Made by a program: the position numbers and the translations under genes. A DNA stretch of 64,000 bases, from contig NC_011898.1 of the NCBI RefSeq assembly GCF_000022065.1, positions 1,138,001-1,202,000 of the forward strand, given 5' to 3'. The stretch comes from Ruminiclostridium cellulolyticum H10. Lineage in GTDB: Bacteria > Bacillota > Clostridia > Acetivibrionales > DSM-1351. The notes under the pieces were generated by a model that did no database searches, was not told the origin of the DNA, and saw nothing but the letters and a program-made list of their open reading frames with translations. This document shows, one piece after another, positions 45,301 through 53,600 of this stretch. Positions within the stretch are counted from its first letter, which is position 1; every line of letters begins with the position of its first letter.

Positions 45301-48300
45301 TGGACTTCAAAGCGGTGAAAGAGTTGCATGCTTTATATCTCCTATACATAATGCTGGACTTGAGGCTCTGCTGCCTGCACTAACAGCGGGATGCTGTGTT
45401 TCAATATATGATACTACGGAAATTAGGAATATGGATTTCAATGTTGCCATAATGTCTTTTGTTCAATGGAAACACTTAACGATGGAATCTGGCTGGGAAC
45501 ATGTGGAGAGCTTAAGAATTATTTCAGTTAGCGGGAGCCAGATGTTGAATGGACATGTTGAAGCGTGGAGAAAAACTGCTTTAGCTTCCACTGGAGTTAT
45601 ATATGCATATAAACCTGAAAGGTTACCTTTTACCATATCAACTTTAGATATAAGTACAATCGAACTTGAAGCTCCAATCAAAAAGCTGCCGTTAGGTTGT
45701 ATAGTGGGTGGATATGCGTACATTATGGACTCTTTTATGCAGCTAACACCTGAATGTATACCCGGATGTATTTATGTTAGTGGGTTTATACCTTTTGAAG
45801 GAAACGACAGATGTATACCTGATATTTTTAGCAATATACGCGGAGATAACCTATATAATACGTGTGAAAATGCTCGTAGACTACGAAACGGAGAAATCGA
45901 GCTACTTGGCAATAAGGAGAACACTACTAAGATAAGAAATTATTTTGTAGATTTAAAATATATAGAAGCGGTGCTTTACATGCATCCCGCAGTAAGCCAA
46001 GCTTATTTAATCAGTAAGGAAGACGGACGAATCACTGCTTATATTGCTGCAAAAGGAACAGGAATATCTTCTAGAGAACTTACAAGGTATCTGAAACATC
46101 TGCTTCCGGATTATGTTACAGGAATCACTTTCATAACAATGGAAGAGTTACCAGTAAATCCTGATGGATGCCTGAATATTTCTGCTCTCCCTACCCTCAA
46201 TGAGCAACACAGAGAAGGGTCAGATACTCCGCGTACCCCCTTGGAAAAAGAGGTATATGCTATATGGAGCGAAGTACTTGGGTTCTCTGATATAGGTATA
46301 AATGATGATTTCTTTGAAATAGGGGGCTACTCTCTACTTGCTATACGACTAGTATCACGGATGAATGAAGTGTTTAAAGTTAATCTTGGTCTTAAAACCA
46401 TCATAGATTTACCTACCATAGCAGGGATAGCAAATGAGGTTGAGAAGAAAAGAGTACTACAAGATGGAAAGGAATACACTGGAAGTACCCAGCCACAGTT
46501 AATCCCTGATGTAGAACACTGGAATGAGCCTTTCCCTCTAACGGATGTTCAGCAAGCTTACTGGGTAGGGCGAAGTGATGCCTTTGAGCTCGGTAATATA
46601 GCTACACATACATACTTTGAAGTCGAGAGTATGGAACTTGATATAAAAAGATTTAATGAGGCATGGCAAATGCTTATCCAAAGGCATGGGATGTTAAGAA
46701 CTATCATATTACCATCAGGCGAGCAGTTGACACTTAAAGAGGTACCTCCCTATGAGATAAAAGTTTTAGACCTTTGTGGCAAAGAAACTGAAGAGGCTGA
46801 AAAAGAGTTGTTGAATATACGGGAGCGTATGTCACATCAGGTTATGCAAACAGATAAATGGCCATTATTTGAGATATCTATTGCTCGTATTGACGAAAAC
46901 AGAATACGTATTTTCTTCAGTATAGATGCTCTTATTATGGACACATGGAGCTTCCAGATACTTTTAGATGAATTCTCAATGCTATATCAGGATAATACCA
47001 AATGCTTTACTCCTCTTGAAATAACATTCCGTGATTATGTTATGACAGAGCGTAAGCTTGAGGATTCACCATTGTTTAAGCAATCTTTGGACTACTGGAT
47101 GGAGCGGCTGGTAAGTCTGGCACCCGCACCAGATTTAACTTTAGCCAGAGCACCCAGCTCGCTTGTTAATCCTAAGTTTATCCGCTTAAGTGAAAAGTTA
47201 AAACCTAATACATGGGACAAGCTTAAGGCAAGAGCAACTACAGCAGGGCTGACGCCTTCAGGTATTTTACTGGCAGCGTATGCAGAAATACTGAGTATCT
47301 GGAGCAAGAATCCAAGATTCACTATTAATCTGACATTGTTTAATCCACTATTTTCACATCCTCAGGTTGAAAACATCATCGGAGATTTTACATCGCTTAC
47401 GCTGCTTGAGGTGGATAATGGGTCAGCAGACATTTTTAGTGATCGTGCTGTTCGTTTGCAGAGACAGCTGTGGGAGGATCTCGATCACCGCTTTGTGAGT
47501 GGTGTTAGAGTTATGAGAGAGCTTGGCCGTCTAAAAGGTGATATGACAGGTATGCTTATGCCTGTAGTATTTACCAGTGCATTGATAAATAACAATGCGA
47601 CAACAAACAAGTCTCCTATGGACTGGATGGGCAAGCTTGTATACAGCATAGGGCAAACACCGCAGGTATGGCTTGACCATGAGGTGTTTGAAGAGGAGGG
47701 CTCCCTTGTACTGAACTGGGATTCTGTTGAGGGTCTCTTCCCTGATGGAATGTTAGGGGATATGTTCGATGCATATTGTCTACTGCTGAACTTGCTTGCG
47801 GATAACGAGGACGTATGGGGGAAAAATCGCTCTGCACTGATAAATATACTTTTACCGGCTAAACAGCTCGAAGAGATAAGCTCTGATAATACTACAGAAC
47901 AAAAAATAACGGGTACTCTTTTACATAAGATGTTTGAGGAGAAAGTACTTGAAAACCCTGCTGCACTTGCAGTTGTTTCAAATGGAAAGAGGCTTACCTA
48001 CGGGGAACTTTATACTCTGTCCAATAAGATAGGTAACAGATTAAGAAAAGAAGGTGTATGCTGTGGTGAGCTTGTTGCTGTAATTATGGAAAAGGGCTGG
48101 GAGCAGGTTGCTGCTGTAATAGGTATATTGGCTTCTGGAGCGGCATATCTCCCAATTAGTTCAGAGCTTCCAAAAGAACGTATAGAATATATGCTCCATA
48201 ATGGAAAGGTTAAGCTGGCACTTACTCAACAAAGAATAGAAAATAGGATAACCCTCCCTGAAGGAGTAAAATATATCAGCCTTCAAGGAGTAGAAATTGA

Positions 48301-50611
48301 GAGCTCATCAGGGGAACCCCTTGAGGCTGTTCAAACTCAGAATGACCTTGCGTATGTTATATACACCTCTGGATCTACAGGAAATCCAAAGGGGGTAATG
48401 ATCAACCATATAGGAGCTGTAAATACAATAATAGACATTAATAAGCGCTTTGGGGTGACAGATTTTGATAAAGTATTTGCGTTATCATCATTAAGTTTTG
48501 ACCTTTCGGTATATGACGTTTTCGGAATGTTGGCAGCAGGTGGGGCAATTGTTATTCCAGAGGCCTCCAAAACTAAAGACCCTGCATACTGGATTGAACT
48601 TATGATTCAGGAAAAGGTAACAATGTGGAATTCTGTCCCTGCTCTTATGGAGATGCTTGTGGAATATACGGATGGAAGAAACGAAAACCTGCCAAATACC
48701 TTAAGACTTGTAATGATGAGTGGAGACTGGATTCCTGTAAGCTTGCCTGACAGACTAAGAAAAACTGTACCGGGGGTGCAGATAATTAGTTTGGGAGGTG
48801 CAACAGAAGCTTCAATATGGTCTGTTCTATACCCTGTTGAAAAGGTTGAGCCGTCATGGAAAAGCATACCTTATGGTAAGGCGATGTTAAACCAAAAAAT
48901 TTATGTACTTAATAGTATTTTGGAGATATGCCCTACATGGGTACCGGGTCAATTGTATATAGGTGGAATTGGGTTGGCTATGGGATATTGGAGAGATGAA
49001 GCAAAGACTAAAACAAGTTTTATAATTCATCCCAGAACTGGTGAACGTTTATACAGGACAGGTGATATGGGACGTTATCTTCCTGATGGAAACATTGAGT
49101 TCTTAGGAAGGGAGGATCAGCAGGTGAAAATACAGGGATACCGTATTGAGCTTGGGGAAATTGAACACGCAATAATGCAGCACCCAAAGGTAAGCACAGC
49201 TGTGGTGTCTGTATTAGACCGTAGAGAAAACGCTCGTTTGGCAGCTTATGTGGTTCCAAAATCGGAAAGTGAAGCCGGAGAAACAATGCCCAGCTCTCAA
49301 GGAAAAATACTGACAGATCCACTTGACCGCTTACAGTATAAATTGGCACAGCCGGGTGCTAGACAGTATCGTAATGAAAGCTTTATTCAGCTCAGAAAGC
49401 CTGAAATAAATGAGGAATATATTAATAAGAATTTTGTTGAGCGCCGAAGTTACCGTAAATTTTTAAAGCAGAATATTGAATTTGAACAGCTCAGTAAACT
49501 TTTAAGCAATCTAATGCAAGTGAAAATAGCGGATATTGTTTGGCCTAAATATCGTTATGGCTCTGCGGGCGGAGTTTACCCCATACAAACGTATATATAT
49601 ATAAAAGAGGGCAGCGTGGCTAATATCCCTCAAGGGGCATACTATTACCGGCCAGCGGAACATAGGTTGGAACTAATAACAAATAAGCAAATCGAAGCTG
49701 AAGATTTGGAAATTGACAAAGTTCTTTTTAACAACTCAGCATTTACAATATTCCTTGTGAGCAATATTAATGCCATTGAACCTATGTATAGTGAGGACAG
49801 CCTCCGATTTTCATCTATTGAGGCAGGCTTGATGAGTCAGTTGCTAGAAATGAGTGCCCCGGAATGTTATTTGGGATTATGTCAGGCTGGTAATTTTGAT
49901 TTATCGGGAGTTAAAAACATCCTCGGATTAGAAGATGGATATATTCCACTTAACTGCATTTTTGGCGGATGTGTGGATGAAAGCAGTCTGAAGGTTGAGG
50001 CACTTATTGAGGAATATCGAGAGTATGAACCACTTATTAAACTTATAGATGAAGGTAATGTACAGGCACATACAGCTGATATAAGCAATCAGGGGAATTA
50101 TGATATAACAAGCGAATTGAAGGAGTTTCTAAAAGAGAAGCTTCCGGAGTATATGGTACCTACACAAATTATTATACTGGATGCCTTGCCTCTTACTGCT
50201 AACGGAAAGGTAGACCGTAAGTCTCTTCCACAGCCAACAGAGATCCTGAAAGAAGAGAAAAGTGAGTACATTCCTCCAAATTCGCAACTTGAAAAAGTTC
50301 TGGCAGATAGTATTAAAGAAGTGCTCCAGATTGACAGGATAGGTGTACATGATAATTTTTTTGATCTAGGAGCGAATTCTGTAGACATCATACGTCTTCA
50401 CAATAAACTGACAGGATTTATAAATAAAAAGATTCCTATTGTTGAAATGTTCAAAAGTCCGAATGTATTTGCCCTTGCACAATATATAGGTAATCAGGAC
50501 GACGGGCAACTTCCTGAGAATGAAATTGATAGCAGAGAGAACAAGGTAAATGAAGGTAAAGCCAGACTGAAAAAACTTCTACAAAAGAAGGAGGTCAAAG
50601 TAGATGAGTAA
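39392..50611 (+). CDS. PKS/NRPS hybrid: KS-ACP-AMT-C-A(dead)-T-Cy-A(Cys)[Ox]-T
   Basis: 3739 residues. The KS has Cys211 in DTACSSSLVALH and no AT. The ACP has GFDSVLL (about 716). A GSA-type aminotransferase (about 889-1320, PLP Lys1156 in YGKVAGGGMP) turns the beta-ketone into a beta-amine, as in MycA of mycosubtilin. The C domain has HHIIADGWS (about 1491). An adenylation-like domain (1803-2270) has lost its motifs: no SGSTG loop, and YAYKPE replaces YGPTE. The T domain has GGYSLLA. The Cy domain has DALIMD (about 2511). The A domain carries code D-L-Y-N-M-S-L-I-W, one change from the Cys code. An FMN-type Ox domain (about 3313-3556, starting near ERRSYRKF) is inserted between A8 and A10. 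The last T reads LGANSVDI. The expected outcome is a beta-amino extension and a thiazole. GAGGTGAG precedes the ATG. Confidence 0.85.
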   Translation: MSEVTRLVFENVISGKIEEGVGVELLESLKINGNKKYKDVAIIGISAKLPNANDIDEYWSNLEKGVDCIRPFPPSRRKDVEGFILHYTSAKKGEIKYSHGGFLDEVDKFDYKFFRLLPKEANTMDPNQRLFLQTAWEAIEDGGYGGGKLTGSKTGVYLGYDNWPIYGQYISKTSPSQVMTSVAGNVTSVIASRISYLLDLKGPAVIMDTACSSSLVALHIACQALRQNECEQAIVGGVKLNLLPAEGILEIGQESKNHRIKTFDEDSDGFVWGEGVAAILLKPLDKALRDRDNIYAVIKGSAINQDGNSVGIAAPNVLAQEEVILNAWKDANIDPETISCIEAHGTGTRIGDPIEIDAIQRAFKRYTEKKQFCAVGSVKTAIGHLDNVSGMAALIKMILAMKNKKIPAHLNFKSPNHNIHFHKSSVYVNSQLSNWETDGPMRCGINSFGISGTNCHVILEEAPSYERQEPIDKKLKVLAISAKSSEALQELVVRYEDFLNKGYDINFDDLCYTANTGRGHYNYRLALIFYDEADLKKKLRSINVNSLKKLNQKGIHFNIHKVINESTEPKKGELTTKELREITKEADLVLRNFIEKEEQSEDILNELCTLYVRGAEIKWEDLYKDENLRRMRLPVYPFEKKRCWIDTTLKTDEANISVNNQKSETISVAQEQIIDKTEVHMQFNRKDGIIKKLKNIIKNSSGMELSEIDITANFFEMGFDSVLLIQVRQGIKDNFLIDVTMRQFLGELSSLDSLANYIEQNLPNEVIIEPINNSDICNPQEKVTKPEPEIAQNIAPDNEIKQIVDQQLKIMLQQLELLKGGNSPATTQSKVGVAEVVQRTENLTAEKTPNLSQNTNREVFVPYKKLEINTRDFFSQKQSEHIKTLMDNYCKRTAQSKKLTQESRYRLANNRNVAGFRPDIKEMVYQIIAERASGSKIWDVDGREYIDISMGFGVYLFGHNSKFITDSVEEELKKGTPLGPMSRLAGEVAALVCEITGMDRAAFYNSGTEAVMVALRIARAVTGKKKIVIFAGSYHGTFDGVLARAHTASQEPKAVPIAPGIPQNMVEDVMILDYNDKQSLEIIRRHSHELAAVLVEPVQSRRPDIQPKEFLQQLRKLTCEMGVALIFDEIISGFRIQPGGAQAWFGIEADLATYGKVAGGGMPIGIVAGRSEYMDAIDGGMWRYGDDSYPGYDDKRTFVAGTFCHHPLAMSAAKASLNYIKEQGEELQNKLNERTAYLVKKLNKYFEDNELPIYMVNYGSLFRFVLKGDIELLFYHLIKRGIYVWEGRNCFLSTAHTDQDIEYIISATIDSIEEMKADEFLTNSPAKNGSGTSLNNISMPLAISNEFKNNIPCKEENIEKIPLTQEQTQLWFLVQSDIDGQVAYNENSIIKLRGDLNFDIMYDAFKQVIKRHEALRTTIEVEGNNQIIHPDISLDMPLIDFSNLNSIDRYEKIGEWLIEEGKKPFDLTKGPLFRINILKEGQQEHTLFFAIHHIIADGWSTGILVNELGELYTSGVRRRDSKLPKPVQFKEYISWQESQKTSASWASARAFWREQFAKAIPMTELPCDYPRPSGRTYRGARYHFSLENSLYTALKTISAKEHGTLYMTMLAGFNLLLHRLSGTEQVVVGIPSAGQSMMGSGRLIGQCVKMLPVNSCINNSITFSEYLGNIKELLMQSFEYQNYSFSDLDDDHEAVHIPQITVMFNMDRPLDAPGFYGLEAEILPYPISFVQYDLGINVVEIEKQLQIDFDYNTDLFDAKTVELWAEYFKALLLEISKKPNDLICTFSLNNQERINNTVKYEKCSELIHIMFEKIAENNPAAIALDFGTKKVTYSELYLRATQIASLITKEGIGRLTAIYVNDITNMTASILASMKSGNPYILLDKNFIDYKLDDIELMITDSEITTGKAVEIRIGKELSNVESIHELNADIKPDDLMCLAHIQHEKGETEKLGISYKHAAIRCSEMKDRLGLQSGERVACFISPIHNAGLEALLPALTAGCCVSIYDTTEIRNMDFNVAIMSFVQWKHLTMESGWEHVESLRIISVSGSQMLNGHVEAWRKTALASTGVIYAYKPERLPFTISTLDISTIELEAPIKKLPLGCIVGGYAYIMDSFMQLTPECIPGCIYVSGFIPFEGNDRCIPDIFSNIRGDNLYNTCENARRLRNGEIELLGNKENTTKIRNYFVDLKYIEAVLYMHPAVSQAYLISKEDGRITAYIAAKGTGISSRELTRYLKHLLPDYVTGITFITMEELPVNPDGCLNISALPTLNEQHREGSDTPRTPLEKEVYAIWSEVLGFSDIGINDDFFEIGGYSLLAIRLVSRMNEVFKVNLGLKTIIDLPTIAGIANEVEKKRVLQDGKEYTGSTQPQLIPDVEHWNEPFPLTDVQQAYWVGRSDAFELGNIATHTYFEVESMELDIKRFNEAWQMLIQRHGMLRTIILPSGEQLTLKEVPPYEIKVLDLCGKETEEAEKELLNIRERMSHQVMQTDKWPLFEISIARIDENRIRIFFSIDALIMDTWSFQILLDEFSMLYQDNTKCFTPLEITFRDYVMTERKLEDSPLFKQSLDYWMERLVSLAPAPDLTLARAPSSLVNPKFIRLSEKLKPNTWDKLKARATTAGLTPSGILLAAYAEILSIWSKNPRFTINLTLFNPLFSHPQVENIIGDFTSLTLLEVDNGSADIFSDRAVRLQRQLWEDLDHRFVSGVRVMRELGRLKGDMTGMLMPVVFTSALINNNATTNKSPMDWMGKLVYSIGQTPQVWLDHEVFEEEGSLVLNWDSVEGLFPDGMLGDMFDAYCLLLNLLADNEDVWGKNRSALINILLPAKQLEEISSDNTTEQKITGTLLHKMFEEKVLENPAALAVVSNGKRLTYGELYTLSNKIGNRLRKEGVCCGELVAVIMEKGWEQVAAVIGILASGAAYLPISSELPKERIEYMLHNGKVKLALTQQRIENRITLPEGVKYISLQGVEIESSSGEPLEAVQTQNDLAYVIYTSGSTGNPKGVMINHIGAVNTIIDINKRFGVTDFDKVFALSSLSFDLSVYDVFGMLAAGGAIVIPEASKTKDPAYWIELMIQEKVTMWNSVPALMEMLVEYTDGRNENLPNTLRLVMMSGDWIPVSLPDRLRKTVPGVQIISLGGATEASIWSVLYPVEKVEPSWKSIPYGKAMLNQKIYVLNSILEICPTWVPGQLYIGGIGLAMGYWRDEAKTKTSFIIHPRTGERLYRTGDMGRYLPDGNIEFLGREDQQVKIQGYRIELGEIEHAIMQHPKVSTAVVSVLDRRENARLAAYVVPKSESEAGETMPSSQGKILTDPLDRLQYKLAQPGARQYRNESFIQLRKPEINEEYINKNFVERRSYRKFLKQNIEFEQLSKLLSNLMQVKIADIVWPKYRYGSAGGVYPIQTYIYIKEGSVANIPQGAYYYRPAEHRLELITNKQIEAEDLEIDKVLFNNSAFTIFLVSNINAIEPMYSEDSLRFSSIEAGLMSQLLEMSAPECYLGLCQAGNFDLSGVKNILGLEDGYIPLNCIFGGCVDESSLKVEALIEEYREYEPLIKLIDEGNVQAHTADISNQGNYDITSELKEFLKEKLPEYMVPTQIIILDALPLTANGKVDRKSLPQPTEILKEEKSEYIPPNSQLEKVLADSIKEVLQIDRIGVHDNFFDLGANSVDIIRLHNKLTGFINKKIPIVEMFKSPNVFALAQYIGNQDDGQLPENEIDSRENKVNEGKARLKKLLQKKEVKVDE

Positions 50612-53600
50612 TCCTGAATCAAAGGATAGCTATACAGGGCTAGAAACAGCTATTGTAGGTATAGCCGGACGTTTTCCGGGGGCCAAAAATATAGAAGAGT
50701 TTTGGGAAAACCTACGGGATGGTAAGGAGAGCATTAGAACTTTTACCGACGATGAGTTAATAGAATCGGGAATTGATCCTATATTGCTTAAAAATCCAAA
50801 TTATATTAGATCCGGAACTATACTAGAGGGTGCTGATATGTTTGATGCGGAGTTCTTCGGATATAATCCCAGAGAATTAGAGATAATGGATCCCCAGCAG
50901 AGAGTTTTTCTTGAATGTGCCTGGGAGGCTATGGAGAATTCCGGATATAATTCTAAAACTCTTGATGGGTCAATAGGTGTATTTGCAGGTACAAATATGA
51001 ACACATATATTTTATCAATACTATCAGCAAAGGGCAACGCAAGGCGAATGATAGACCCGGTACAGGCTGAAATAGGTAATGATAAGGATTATATTGCTAC
51101 TAGGGTATCATATAAGCTTAATTTAGATGGCCCAAGTGTTGTAGTTCAGTCTGCTTGTTCTTCTGCACTTGTAGCAGTACATACCGCGTGTAGAGCACTT
51201 CTGGGTGGAGAATGTGATATGGCACTGGCAGGTGGGGTAGGAGTAAGAGTACCCCTAAAGTCAGGATATGTTTATCAAAAAGGAGGTTTATTTTCCCATG
51301 ATGGACATTGCAGAGCATTTGATGCCAAGGCAAGTGGGACTGTATTTGGAAGCGGTGTTGGAATTGTAGTCTTAAAAAGACTCTCGGATGCAATTAACGA
51401 CAGGGATAATATATATGCAGTAATTAAGGGTTCTGCGGTAAATAACGATGGCTCCTCAAAGGTAGGATATACGGCACCTAGTGTAGACGGACAGACTAAG
51501 GTTATAAAGACTGCACAATTAGTATCGGAGGTTGAAGCACGGAGTATTAGCTATATAGAAGCACATGGTACTGGCACAAACTTGGGAGATCCGATTGAAT
51601 TATCAGCCCTTACAAATGCCTTCAGAACCAGTACTAAGGATAAAGGGTTTTGTGCAATAGGCTCGGTAAAGAGCAATATAGGACACTTGGCTGCCGCCTC
51701 TGGAGCTGCAAGCCTTATTAAAACAGCACTTGCATTAAAGAACAAAAAGCTGCCTCCCAGTATTAATTTTGAGAAACCGAACCCCAATATAGATTTTGAA
51801 AGTACGCCATTCTATGTTAATAATAAACTTTCAGAATGGGAAAGTAGTGAAATGCCAAGGCGGGCAGGCGTAAGCTCATTTGGAGTTGGAGGGACAAATG
51901 CACATATAATATTAGAGGAAGCACCGGATAGCTATCATGGATCAGCCCCAAGAAAACATAATTTACTGGTATTTTCTGCCAAAACTGAAACGGCTCTTCA
52001 AACAATGGTAAAAAATTTCGTTTTATACTTAAAGAAAAATCCAACATTAAATATATCAGATGCTGCGTATACGCTTCAAACCGGAAGAGAAGAGTTCAAA
52101 TATCGCAGAGCGGTTGTATGCTCGGATATTAATGATGCATTGGAAAAATTGGATTCACCGGACCCCAAAAGTGAATCAAATTTAAAAGAAGATGATAAAC
52201 CGGCTATAGTCTTTATGTTTACAGGTCAGGGATCACAATATGTAAATATGGCGGCAGAGCTTTATACAAGCGAGCCTATTTTTAAGGAACAGGTAGATAA
52301 GTGCTTAAATATACTAAAGCCGTATTTAGGCTTGGATTTGAAAGATATATTATATCCTGACGGCAATACTACGGAAGCGACTGAAAAATTAAAGCAAACA
52401 TTTATTACCCAGCCGGCATTGTTTGTAATAGAATATGCGATGGCTAAGTTATGGATGGAATGGGGAGTAAAGCCTAAAGCAATGATTGGACACAGTATAG
52501 GAGAGTATGTCGCGGCCTGTATTGCCGAAGTTTTGACTCTTGAAGATGCTCTCAAGCTTGTAGCAGCAAGAGGCAGGCTTATGCAATCTCTACCTGCTGG
52601 AGCGATGCTATCGGTTTCTATGTCAGAAGAAGAGGTTAAACCGTTCCTTAATGAGGGGGTTTCAGTTGCAACAATTAACGCTCCCGGGTTTTGCGTGGTT
52701 TCGGGAAACTTTGAGGCTATAAAACAACTCGAAGAAAAGCTTTCGGAGAATGGGAAGCATTGCAGAAGGCTTCAGACCTCTCATGCTTTTCACTCAGTTA
52801 TGATGGAGCCTATATTAGAGCAATATGAGGCATTGGTAAGAGAAATAAAGCTTAGTGAACCTAAAATACCTTACATATCAAATGTTACGGGTACGTGGAT
52901 TACAGCTTCAGATGCTACAAGACCGGATTACTGGTCAAAGCATCTACGCCAGCCTGTAAGATTTTCAGATGGAGTACAGGAACTTTTGAAGTCTTCTGAA
53001 TATGCATTTCTTGAGATGGGTCCCGGTAAAACACTATGCACCCTATTAGGGCAACATAAGGAAGCGGTGGGAAGAACAATACTTTCTTCTATACCTCAAC
53101 CTCACGAAGATATTAATAGTTTTGAATTTTTAACGAATACACTAGGTAAGGAATGGCTCGCCGGTGTGGATATAAACTGGAGAAAGATTTATTCAAAAGA
53201 AAAAAGATACCGTGTGTCGCTTCCGTCATATCCTTTTGAAAAACAGCGTTACTGGATTGATGTAGATGTCAGCAAGGAGCAGGAATATTCGCAAGAAGTT
53301 CTGCCCGACAAAAAGGATATTTCAAGGTGGTTCTATATGCCTGTATGGAAGGAAGTTCCTTTTTCAAACACTAAGACGGAAATTAAGGGAGAATGCTGGC
53401 TGCTGATGGACAATGGGCAGCAGATGAGTAAACTTTTAGCAAAGGATTTTGCTAGCAATAATATACATGTTATAAGTGTGACTGCAGGCGAGGATTTCAT
53501 AAGGCACGGAAATAATGAGTTTACTATTAAACCTTCCCGTAAAGAGGATTATAATACCTTATTCGAAGCAATATACGAAGAAGGATACAGTATAAAAAGA

